Shown here one piece after another: positions 8,750 to 15,028 of a stretch of DNA of 64,000 bases (position 1 is its first letter; each line of letters opens with the position of its first letter). Made by a program: the position numbers and the translations under genes. Under the pieces are notes generated by a model that saw only the letters and a program-made list of their open reading frames with translations, ran no database searches and had not been told where the DNA came from. This DNA is from Selenomonas sp. (lineage in GTDB: Bacteria > Bacillota > Negativicutes > Selenomonadales > Selenomonadaceae), in NCBI GenBank assembly GCA_022773585.1, contig JALEZZ010000069.1, positions 1 through 64,000 of the forward strand. The letters are read 5' to 3'.

Positions 8750-8855
8750 TAAGAAGCAGCCATGGTTGACGGTTGGCTTGCCTCGCCTAGAAGTTAATAG
8801 TTCTTACGAACAATAACCGCCTAAGTTTGGAAGACCTGGGGCGGTTATTGTTTTC
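8750..8855 (+). ncRNA. Candidate type I antitoxin RNA 1
   Basis: Runs from the promoter at 8715-8743 to a hairpin at 8812-8849 (AATAACCGCC / GGCGGTTATT) followed by GTTTTCT, about 105 nt. It overlaps the end of the toxin gene on the other strand. Its leader (AGCAGCC..GGTTGACGGTTGG..CCTCGCC) is nearly the same as the leader of the toxin mRNA, so the unit is bounded by inverted repeats. The motif CCTCGC is complementary to GCGAGG in the toxin ribosome site. Confidence 0.6.
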
Positions 8856-8910
8856 TCAGCACAACGATAATGCAGAGCATCAGGAAAAGAACGATGATCG
8901 TCTGTTCCAT
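8845..8910 (-). CDS. Small hydrophobic type I toxin candidate 1 (21 aa)
   Basis: The 21-codon frame begins MEQTIIVLFLM and ends VVLRKQ: one membrane helix with a basic tail, the usual look of type I toxins. GCGAGGTGG precedes the ATG. A paralogue at 29719-29784 differs at about five residues and keeps the whole surrounding layout. The mRNA would start near 8995 from TTGCGG-N18-TATACT (9002-9031) and meet the antitoxin RNA tail-to-tail. CCTCGC in its own leader could mask the ribosome site. Toxicity is inferred from architecture only. Confidence 0.6.
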   Translation of the reverse strand: MEQTIIVLFLMLCIIVVLRKQ

Positions 8911-9001
8911 CCGAACCACCTCGCTTTCCAGGTATTTCGACCTTTCTGCGAGGCGCAAAACAACCAACCGCCGACCGCTTGGTGGCTGCCTCATGTCATC
9001 T

Positions 9002-9031
9002 AGTATACAACAAGCCGCGTGCATCCCGCAA
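9002..9031 (-). promoter_or_regulatory. Promoter of toxin 1
   Basis: TTGCGG (9026-9031), 18 bases, TATACT (9002-9007). The -35 region sits inside an imperfect palindrome (AAGCCGCGTGC..GCACGCGGCTT, 9012-9047). In the paralogue this place holds a perfect 38-bp palindrome. Confidence 0.55.
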
Positions 9032-9104
9032 TAGGAGGCACGCGGCTTTTCCATACGAAATCTTGCAGAAGGGATGTTGTGTAGCTTTCTGCATATTCGT
9101 ATGA

Positions 9105-9152
9105 TATACTGAATGTGCCGTGTTACCTCTCTAGACAACGGAGGGAGGTGAG
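9105..9152 (+). promoter_or_regulatory. Promoter and leader of the Fst-like toxin
   Basis: Extended -10 TGATATACT (TATACT 9105-9110) with a poor -35. The leader folds ACCTCTC (9125-9131) against GGGAGGT (9143-9149), hiding the ribosome site, as is known for Fst-type toxin mRNAs. Confidence 0.5.
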
Positions 9153-9155
9153 GAC

Positions 9156-9257
9156 ATGGCAGACATCTTTTTCACATTGGTCGTAGGCATCGTGGCTGGC
9201 ATCATTGCCAACTTGCTGACCGACCGCATCCATCGCCGCTTCGGCAACGGCGAATAA
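9156..9257 (+). CDS. Fst/Ldr-like type I toxin candidate (33 aa)
   Basis: 33 residues: MADIFF, a glycine-rich hydrophobic helix (LVVGIVAGIIANLL) and a charged tail (TDRIHRRFGNGE). Length and layout match Fst-family toxins, which insert in the membrane. GGAGGTGAGG lies five bases before the ATG. Transcription ends at a two-way terminator (9304-9342). A convergent RNA starts near 9381 and carries a 15/16 complement of the toxin start region (repeat 9153-9168 against 9353-9368), the arrangement known from the par locus of pAD1. Homology to Fst is weak; the call rests on organisation. Confidence 0.6.
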   Translation: MADIFFTLVVGIVAGIIANLLTDRIHRRFGNGE

Positions 9258-9303
9258 CCCTCTGATGCGTACAATTGGCTAGGCTGGCCGACGATGGCGC
9301 ACA

Positions 9304-9342
9304 AAGAAGCCCCTCGCATAGGCTATTCGCGAGGGGCTTCTT
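9304..9342. terminator. Two-way terminator shared by toxin mRNA and antitoxin RNA
   Basis: GAAGCCCCTCGC / GCGAGGGGCTTC stem with T-rich ends on both strands (CTTCTTTCGG rightward, CTTCTTTGTG leftward). Confidence 0.75.
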
Positions 9343-9381
9343 TCGGTGTTCTGACATAGCAGACATCTAAATCTCTTTCAC
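9304..9381 (-). ncRNA. Candidate antitoxin RNA of the Fst-like locus
   Basis: Leftward promoter TTGAAA (9411-9416), 17 bases, TATACT (9388-9393), then about 78 nt to the shared terminator. There is no protein gene on this strand for the promoter to serve, since htrA ends at 9448 upstream of it. The RNA contains AGATGTCTGCTATGTC, complementary at 15 of 16 positions to the toxin mRNA across its ATG. Confidence 0.6.
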
Positions 9382-9447
9382 AACTTGAGTATACCACTGG
9401 ATGGCAATTTTTTCAATATCTCAGTTTTGTTCACGCATATACTTTCT

Positions 9448-10587
9448 TCAGTTGTCGTCCTGCGGGATTTCTTCGAGCGTAACGTCCGTGGTCTCTTCAT
9501 GGCCGTTGCGGTCGTAGGTGACTTTGACGGTGTCGCCGATGGCGTGGTCGCTGATCTTGGCGCGGAGGTCGCTGACGCTGTTGACTTCGTCGCCGTCAAT
9601 CTTCAGGATGATGTCGCCGCGCATGAGACCGGCCTTGCCTGCCGGGCCGTTCAGCGTGACTTTGAAGACGAAGACGCCCTTGTCGATGTTGAGCTGGTAG
9701 CCATAGCGGGCCGCGCTCTGCGGGTCAAAGACGCTGACGCCGAGGTACGGACGGGCGACGTAGCCTTTGTCCATGAGCTCGGAGACAACGGTGCGGACGG
9801 TGTTGATTGGGATGGAAAAGCCCATGCCCTCAACGCCCGAAGCCGCGACTTTCGCGCTGTTGATACCGATGACCTGCGCGTCGGCATTGACGAGCGCGCC
9901 GCCCGAGTTGCCCGGGCTGATAGCGGCGTCGGTCTGGAGGAGCTTGACACGGCGGTCGGAGATGTCAAGCGTACGGTTGAGCGCGCTGATGACGCCCGAC
10001 GTGACGCTGCCTTGGAACTCGAGGCCCATCGGGTTGCCGATGGCGATGGCGGGTTCGCCGACGACAATCTTGTCACTGTCGCCAAACGCCGCGACAGGAA
10101 GGTCGCTCGCGTTGACCTTCACGACGGCAAGGTCGGTGACGCTGTCCGCGCCGATGAGCTTGCCTTTGAGCGTGCGGCCGTCGGAGAGGCTGACGATGAT
10201 TTCCTTCGCGCCCTCGACGACGTGGTTGTTCGTGACGATGTAGCCGTCAGCGCGGAAAATGACGCCGGAGCCGACGCCCTCGGTCTCGACGGGGTTGTTG
10301 AACCAGTCACGGGCGACGGCCTTGTTCGTGATGCCGACGACAGCCGGGCCGATGGCTTTCGCAGCGCGAACGGCCGGCGTGTTGCGGGCGTCGGAGATGT
10401 CACCCGTATCCGCCGTACCCTGCGAGACGGCCATGATGCCAGAGGTCGGTGCACCGGAGGACGCAGAGCCCGAAGAAGCACTGTTATCTCCGATGTTTGC
10501 GGAGCAGCCGGAGAACGTCAGCGCGGCAAAAGAAAAAGCGATGGCCGCCGAAAGGGCGCGGTAGTTCTTGTGATGAAAAAAGGTCAT
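9448..10587 (-). CDS. htrA: HtrA/DegP-type serine protease with PDZ domain
   Basis: Envelope protease and chaperone for misfolded exported proteins. 379 residues: N-terminal hydrophobic segment ending LTFSGC28 (possible lipobox), a serine-rich linker, the trypsin-like domain with H122 (TNNHVVEG), D152 (SVTDLAVV) and S228 (ISPGNSGGAL), and one PDZ domain (about 270-370). The ATG chosen is preceded by AAAGGAC; a TTG three codons earlier is possible. walJ lies upstream on the same strand, the order seen in Bacillus walRKHIJ-htrA, although walRK are absent here. Confidence 0.93.
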   Translation of the reverse strand: MTFFHHKNYRALSAAIAFSFAALTFSGCSANIGDNSASSGSASSGAPTSGIMAVSQGTADTGDISDARNTPAVRAAKAIGPAVVGITNKAVARDWFNNPVETEGVGSGVIFRADGYIVTNNHVVEGAKEIIVSLSDGRTLKGKLIGADSVTDLAVVKVNASDLPVAAFGDSDKIVVGEPAIAIGNPMGLEFQGSVTSGVISALNRTLDISDRRVKLLQTDAAISPGNSGGALVNADAQVIGINSAKVAASGVEGMGFSIPINTVRTVVSELMDKGYVARPYLGVSVFDPQSAARYGYQLNIDKGVFVFKVTLNGPAGKAGLMRGDIILKIDGDEVNSVSDLRAKISDHAIGDTVKVTYDRNGHEETTDVTLEEIPQDDN

Positions 10588-10652
10588 GAATGTCAAGTCC
10601 TTTCAAAAGGTAGGAGAAATGGAGGGAGGACGCTCGCGAAGAAAGTGCGCAG

Positions 10653-10720
10653 TCGTGGCGACGGGGGGAGTCCCCTGCACGACACTACATAGCGCAGGAC
10701 GTTTCTTCCGCGGGTGCGAA
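10653..10720. repeat. MITE-like family, fragment, core type B
   Basis: GGGGGGAGTCCCCTGCACGACA followed by CTTCCGCGGGTGCG; the outer hairpins are worn away. Lies between walJ and htrA. Confidence 0.75.
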
Positions 10721-10729
10721 TAAGAACTC

Positions 10730-11500
10730 TCAGTTCAACCTTACCGCTTCATCCTGCCTAGCCACATGCAACGGCACGTCGATTCCTTGCTTCTTGAGAA
10801 TGCCGGAGACGGTCTCATACGCGAGGTCGGGCGTGTTATTTTCCTGCGAGAGATGGGCGAGGAAGACGTCTTTCGGGCGATGCTGCATGCGGGCGATGGC
10901 CCAGGCGGCGTCGGCGTTGGCGAGGTGGCCGCGGTTCGACAAAATGCGGCGCTTGAGCGGCCAAGGATAGCGGCCGCCCTGCAGGACGGCGGGGTCGTGG
11001 TTCGCTTCGAGGACGAGGACGTCGGTGCCGTCAATGGCGGCCTCGACGGTCTGTGTGACGAAGCCGAGATCCGTGCAGACAGCGACGGTGCGGCTGCCCG
11101 AGAGCCGCCAGCCGACGGGGTCGGCGGCGTCGTGCGAGGTGGAGAACGGCGTGATGCGGAGGCCAGCAAGGCGGAAAGCGCCGTCGACGGGGTGCAAGTC
11201 AGAGGGTACAACAGCCTGCTGGATGGAAATTGGCAAGCTTGCAAGCGTCCTCAGGCGGCTGTAGATCGGGAGATGGTACCATTTGGAGAGAACCGCGAGG
11301 CCGGCGACGTGGTCGCGATGCTCATGCGTCAGGAGGACGGCATCGAGGTCGGCGGCGTCGACGTTCTCAGCGGCGAGCGCCTTCTTGATGCGCGTGGCGC
11401 TGATACCGGCATCGACGAGGATTTTCGCGCCGTCGATGGCGACGAACGTCGCATTCCCCTTGCTGCCGCTCGCGAGGACGGAAACCTGCAAATGAAACAT
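10730..11500 (-). CDS. walJ: Metallo-beta-lactamase-fold hydrolase, WalJ/YycJ family
   Basis: 256 residues with the di-zinc motif THEHRDH (H59, H61, D63, H64) and the start VSVLASGSKGNATFV typical of YycJ/WalJ. Members are nucleases or hydrolases linked to cell division and DNA replication in Firmicutes. The annotated ATG touches its AGGAG; a TTG at codon 4 (giving a start just before QVSVLAS) is better spaced and may be the real start. Directly upstream of htrA with one repeat fragment between. Confidence 0.85.
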   Translation of the reverse strand: MFHLQVSVLASGSKGNATFVAIDGAKILVDAGISATRIKKALAAENVDAADLDAVLLTHEHRDHVAGLAVLSKWYHLPIYSRLRTLASLPISIQQAVVPSDLHPVDGAFRLAGLRITPFSTSHDAADPVGWRLSGSRTVAVCTDLGFVTQTVEAAIDGTDVLVLEANHDPAVLQGGRYPWPLKRRILSNRGHLANADAAWAIARMQHRPKDVFLAHLSQENNTPDLAYETVSGILKKQGIDVPLHVARQDEAVRLN

Positions 11501-11522
11501 CTCCTGTCGTTCTTGTTATATC

Positions 11523-12308
11523 TTAGTTCGATGGTATGGAAAAAAGGTGAAGAGCCCGCTTCACAACTTCGAGCAAGCTCCCTCCCTCATACTTGATACC
11601 CCTGACTCCTGCCCTTTCGGCGCACTCGACATCCCGATCGCCGTCGCCGATGAGGACGGAGCTTGCGGGGTCGATGTGGTGCTCCTGGATGGCCTGGAGG
11701 ACGAGGCCGGGCTTGGGCTTGCGGCAGGTGCAGTCTTTCGTGTATGCAGGCACGCTGCCGCATGGATGATGGGGGCAATAGTAGATGGCGTCGAGGTGGG
11801 CGCCGATTTTTGAGAGGTCTTCGTTCATCCAGTCGTAGACGCGGAGGACGTCGCTTTCGGGGAAGTAGCCGCGCGCGACACCGCTCTGGTTCGTGATGAC
11901 GATGGCGAGGAAGCCGTGGTCGTTGACGTATTTGATGGCCTCGCGGGCGCCGGGGATCCACTCGAAGTCTTCGGGGCGGTGCAAATAATGAACATCAACA
12001 TTCAATGTTCCGTCACGATCAAAGAAAACGGCTTTTCTTTGTCGCACCCGCAGAAGCTGCGCCGTACTACTTGATGCGTCATGCAGGGGACTCCCCCCAC
12101 CGCTCTCGCGGTCCCCCCCCCTCTGAGAGGGGGGCTTTCCATTATCAGCAGCCTTCACTTCTGGAAGAGGATGCCCCACGACATCGACAGCCTCCACCTC
12201 TGGGGGAGGTGCCGAGCAACGCGAGGCGGAAGGGGTGTCGAAGGTACGCCCCTGCAAATCATGCGATTGCTCCTGCGAAGGAATGACCTCTCGTTCCTTA
12301 TTTTCCAT
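11523..12308 (-). CDS. gmhB: D-glycero-D-manno-heptose bisphosphate phosphatase with repeat-encoded N-terminal extension
   Basis: HAD phosphatase of the ADP-heptose pathway, removing the 7-phosphate of heptose-1,7-bisphosphate. Core motifs: AVFFDRDGTLNVD (93-105), VITNQSGVARG, and the zinc-site cysteines in CPHHPCGS and CTCRKPKPG. Residues 1-87 are not part of the family. They are translated from a type A half repeat and a type B half repeat (12043-12283). The ATG at 12308 overlaps the end of rfaD by 11 bases, suggesting coupling. A GTG at 12047 inside the repeat end would give a normal-length protein, but I see no good ribosome site for it. Confidence 0.85.
   Translation of the reverse strand: MENKEREVIPSQEQSHDLQGRTFDTPSASRCSAPPPEVEAVDVVGHPLPEVKAADNGKPPSQRGGDRESGGGSPLHDASSSTAQLLRVRQRKAVFFDRDGTLNVDVHYLHRPEDFEWIPGAREAIKYVNDHGFLAIVITNQSGVARGYFPESDVLRVYDWMNEDLSKIGAHLDAIYYCPHHPCGSVPAYTKDCTCRKPKPGLVLQAIQEHHIDPASSVLIGDGDRDVECAERAGVRGIKYEGGSLLEVVKRALHLFSIPSN
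12043..12283. repeat. MITE-like family, type B half (12043-12136) and type A half (12191-12283), within gmhB
   Basis: First part: CGCACCCGCAGAAG, GCAGGGGACTCCCC, hairpins ACCGC..GCGGT and CCCCCTCTGAGAGGGGGG. Second part: CCACCTCTGGGGGAGGTG, GGGGTGTCGAAGGTACG, CCTGCGAAGG. Both are read through by the gmhB frame. Confidence 0.85.
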
Positions 12309-13293
12309 ATTCGAAGTAGCCGCCCGCGTTGAGGAAGTCGACGTATTCTTTCACGGCGTCGTCGAGGTTGTGGAAGCCGAGGTTGTAGCCGGCTTCTTCG
12401 AGGTGGGTGCGGTCGGCCTGGGTGTAGTTCTGGTATTTGCCGATGAGCGCGGTCGGGAAGTCGCGATAGGCGATTTCGCCTTTGCCCATGGCCTTGATGA
12501 CGGCCGTGGCGGCTTCGTTGTAGGTGTGGGAGACGCCGGTGCCGCAGTTGTAGATGCCGGACGGGCCGTTGTTCTCGAAGAACCAGAGGTTGACGTTCAC
12601 CACGTCTTTGACATAGACGAAGTCGCGGCGCTGCTCGCCGTCGCCGTAGCCGCCCTCGCCTTTGAAGAGGTGCGCTTTGCCTGTCTCGTTGATCTGGTTG
12701 TAGAGCTGATAGAAGATGGAGGCCATCTTGCCTTTGTGGTGCTCCTGTGGGCCGAAGACGTTGAAGTAGCGCAGGCCGACGATCTGGCTGCGGGCTTCGG
12801 GCATGACCTGGCGGACGTAACGGTCGAACGCGAGCTTGCTGAAGGCGTACGGGTTCAGCGCGTCTTCGCATTTGTCGCCCTCGGTGAAGCCATTCTTGCC
12901 GCTGCCGTAGGTGGAGGCGGAGGAGGCGTAGAAGAACGGGATGCGGTGCTGAAGGCAGAAATGCAGGAGCGCTTTGGAATACTCATAGTTCGTGCGCATC
13001 ATGTAGTTGACGTCGTACTCCATGGTGTCGGAGCAGGCGCCTTCGTGGAAGATGGCATCGACGTCGGCGCCGTCGAAGTCGTCGTCTTCGATGGTCTTGA
13101 GGAAGTCGTCTTTGTGCTGGTAGTCGATGAACTGGAGGCCGCGGAGGTTCTTGTAGTTCGCGACGTTGGCGGCTTCGGCCTCGCGGTCGCCGCCGAGGTC
13201 GTCGACGACGAGGATGTCGGTGCGGCCGCGGCGGTTGAGTTCTTTGACGATGTTGCTGCCGATAAAGCCGGCAGCGCCTGTGACGATGATCAT
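12298..13293 (-). CDS. rfaD: ADP-L-glycero-D-manno-heptose 6-epimerase
   Basis: NADP-dependent short-chain dehydrogenase-type epimerase giving ADP-L-glycero-beta-D-manno-heptose for the LPS core. 331 residues; nucleotide motif TGAAGFIG (5-12), catalytic Y149 and K153 in NPYAFSKLAFDRY, YASSASTYG (122-130), and the HldD-typical GDGEQRRDFVYVKDV. AAAGGAGGACG precedes the ATG. The next gene, gmhB, overlaps its stop. Confidence 0.95.
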   Translation of the reverse strand: MIIVTGAAGFIGSNIVKELNRRGRTDILVVDDLGGDREAEAANVANYKNLRGLQFIDYQHKDDFLKTIEDDDFDGADVDAIFHEGACSDTMEYDVNYMMRTNYEYSKALLHFCLQHRIPFFYASSASTYGSGKNGFTEGDKCEDALNPYAFSKLAFDRYVRQVMPEARSQIVGLRYFNVFGPQEHHKGKMASIFYQLYNQINETGKAHLFKGEGGYGDGEQRRDFVYVKDVVNVNLWFFENNGPSGIYNCGTGVSHTYNEAATAVIKAMGKGEIAYRDFPTALIGKYQNYTQADRTHLEEAGYNLGFHNLDDAVKEYVDFLNAGGYFEYGK

Positions 13294-13399
13294 TTTAGGG
13301 TTCGTCCTCCTTTGGAAAAGTCAGTACGGTGTTGAGTTCATTCTAGCATATCTTGGCGCGCGAAGAAAGTACGTACGCGGGGCGGATGGGCAGACACTT

Positions 13400-13579
13400 G
13401 CCGCTTTAGCGGCTTAGTGGTCGCCTATGCCGACCGTAGGTCGGTAGTAGTTGGATGCTGTGGCCAAACATTTTTGCAAATACTTCTAAAGACTTTAGCA
13501 ACATCTGCATTTCAGCCGGGCTCCAGCATCTCACTACTCCCCCAGTCAGCTTCGCTGACAGCCCCCTCTAGAGGGGGCC
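13400..13579. repeat. MITE-like family, complete but worn element, core type C
   Basis: Inner arms GTAGTTGGATGCTG and CAGCATCTCACTACTCCCCC around about 60 bases. The right terminal hairpins are good (GTCAGCTTCGCTGAC; CCCCCTCTAGAGGGGG), the left ones diverged (CCGCTTTAGCGG; CGACCGTAGGTCG). Fills most of the 339-base gap between rfaD and the glycosyltransferase. Confidence 0.75.
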
Positions 13580-13632
13580 TGGCCCTTAACTTAACGACAT
13601 TACCCTCAATGAGGGAGGCTGAAGTTGCAATC

Positions 13633-14829
13633 TTACAGCTCCACAATCCGGCACGCATGCTGTCCTTTTTCATCCGCATTCTCCCTTGGCAGCTCCCGCG
13701 CCGCTTTCCCTCCATACTTTCCGAGCAATTCGTGCACGTATTTCATAACTTCTTCAACGGGAATCTTTTTCATGCAAGCCATATGCTCGTCGCCTTGTTT
13801 CGGGCAGTCGTGGATGCCGCAGGGGTGGCAGGGCTCTGGGGTCTTCAAAAGGACGTCGCGGGCGTCGTAGGGGTAGAAGGTCGGGACGGGGCTGGCGCCG
13901 AACATGGTGACGAGGGGGAGGTTTTGGGAGACGCCGATGTGCATGGGGCCGGAGTCGGTCGTGAGCATGAGGGCGCAACGGCTGAGCAGGCCTGCGAGGA
14001 CGGCGAGGGTGACACGGCCTGTGAAAACATGGCAGTGCGGGCTGTTTTTTTCGCGCATTTGGGCGAGGCAGGCATCGACGATGGGGACGTCGGTCGGGCC
14101 GCCGAAGAAGGCGACGGCATAACCTTCTTCGATGAGCTGGTCGGCGCACTGGGCGAAATACGTATCAATCCAGCGCTTCGTGGCCCAGCTCGCACCGATG
14201 TTGAAAGCGATGACCGGGCGCGGGGTTGCGGCATCGCTTTGTTCGCTGCTCGATGTGCGAACAGCTGCTGCCGTTTCGTCCAGCATCTTCTGCCAAAGGC
14301 GGGCAGCTTCCCGCTCGGCGGCTTCGGGGATCGTCATTTCGAGGCCGCGGTCGTCGATTTTTTTCAAGCCGAGGGCTTTCTGGAGCATGTCCAGGTGGAC
14401 GGTGACCTGATGCTTCGTCGCGAGCTTTTTCGGCGTGTCGGCCATGGCGAGGTTCGGATAGCATTTCGTATAAAAATGGCCGAAGCCGGGCTGGGCGTAG
14501 CCGATGCGCTCTTTCGCGCCGCAGAAGGCGGTGATGGCAGAGCAGCGCTCGTTGCGGTGGAGGTTGATGACGAGGTCGAAATGGCGCGCACGGAGGCGGC
14601 GGATGAAGCGCAGGAGGGCGAAGAGGCCCTTGTCCGCGCCGTGCTTGTCAATCGTGAGGCATTCGTCAATGCAGGGGTTCTCGCGCACGAGGTCGGCGAG
14701 GGTCTTGTCCGTGAGGAGCGAAATGCGCGCTTGCGGATAGTTCGCGCGGAGCGTGCGGAGGGCCGGCGTGATGAGGAGGAGGTCGCCGATGTGCATCGTG
14801 TTGATGACGAGGATGGATTTATAAGGCAT
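13633..14829 (-). CDS. Glycosyltransferase family 9 (heptosyltransferase-like)
   Basis: GT-B glycosyltransferase of 398 residues that probably adds heptose to the LPS inner core at the cytosolic face. It opens KSILVINTMHIGDLLLITPALRTLR, the GT9 acceptor-side motif, and has the donor-side TTDSGPMHIGVSQNLPLVTMFGAS. A cysteine cluster near the end (CHPCGIHDCPKQGDEHMACM) is also seen in other WaaF/WaaQ-like proteins. The chosen ATG has AAAGGAC before it. Which heptose it adds is not decidable. Confidence 0.85.
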   Translation of the reverse strand: MPYKSILVINTMHIGDLLLITPALRTLRANYPQARISLLTDKTLADLVRENPCIDECLTIDKHGADKGLFALLRFIRRLRARHFDLVINLHRNERCSAITAFCGAKERIGYAQPGFGHFYTKCYPNLAMADTPKKLATKHQVTVHLDMLQKALGLKKIDDRGLEMTIPEAAEREAARLWQKMLDETAAAVRTSSSEQSDAATPRPVIAFNIGASWATKRWIDTYFAQCADQLIEEGYAVAFFGGPTDVPIVDACLAQMREKNSPHCHVFTGRVTLAVLAGLLSRCALMLTTDSGPMHIGVSQNLPLVTMFGASPVPTFYPYDARDVLLKTPEPCHPCGIHDCPKQGDEHMACMKKIPVEEVMKYVHELLGKYGGKAARELPRENADEKGQHACRIVEL

Positions 14830-14854
14830 GAAGTAGTCCTTTCGTGGTCGCGAA

Positions 14855-14921
14855 GGTGGGTTCGTGCTCGCTGGCGGGGCGGGGGCGGCCAACGGAAACA
14901 ACGCTGCTGCGAACTTGATTG
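14855..14921. repeat. Dispersed repeat, pair member 1
   Basis: GGTCGCGAAGGTGGG ... GGGCGGGGGCGGCCAACGG, AAACAACGCTGCTGCGAACTTG. A similar stretch is at 19438-19508, likewise just upstream of a start codon. Confidence 0.5.
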
Positions 14922-15003
14922 TTCGATGATAGCAGGTTCTTTCTGACAGGTTGCTTGTAAGTACAACGTCCTTTGCTATTGCCGAACGTCACTTTTAAAG
15001 CAG

Positions 15004-15024
15004 CCTCCCTCTAAGAGGGAGCCT
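15004..15024 (-). terminator. Hairpin (MITE-family end fragment) after the sulfatase-like gene
   Basis: GCCTCCCTCTAAGAGGGAGCC, a lone terminal hairpin of the repeat family, five bases beyond the stop codon at 15029. It may serve as a terminator. Confidence 0.5.
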
Positions 15025-15028
15025 GCTC

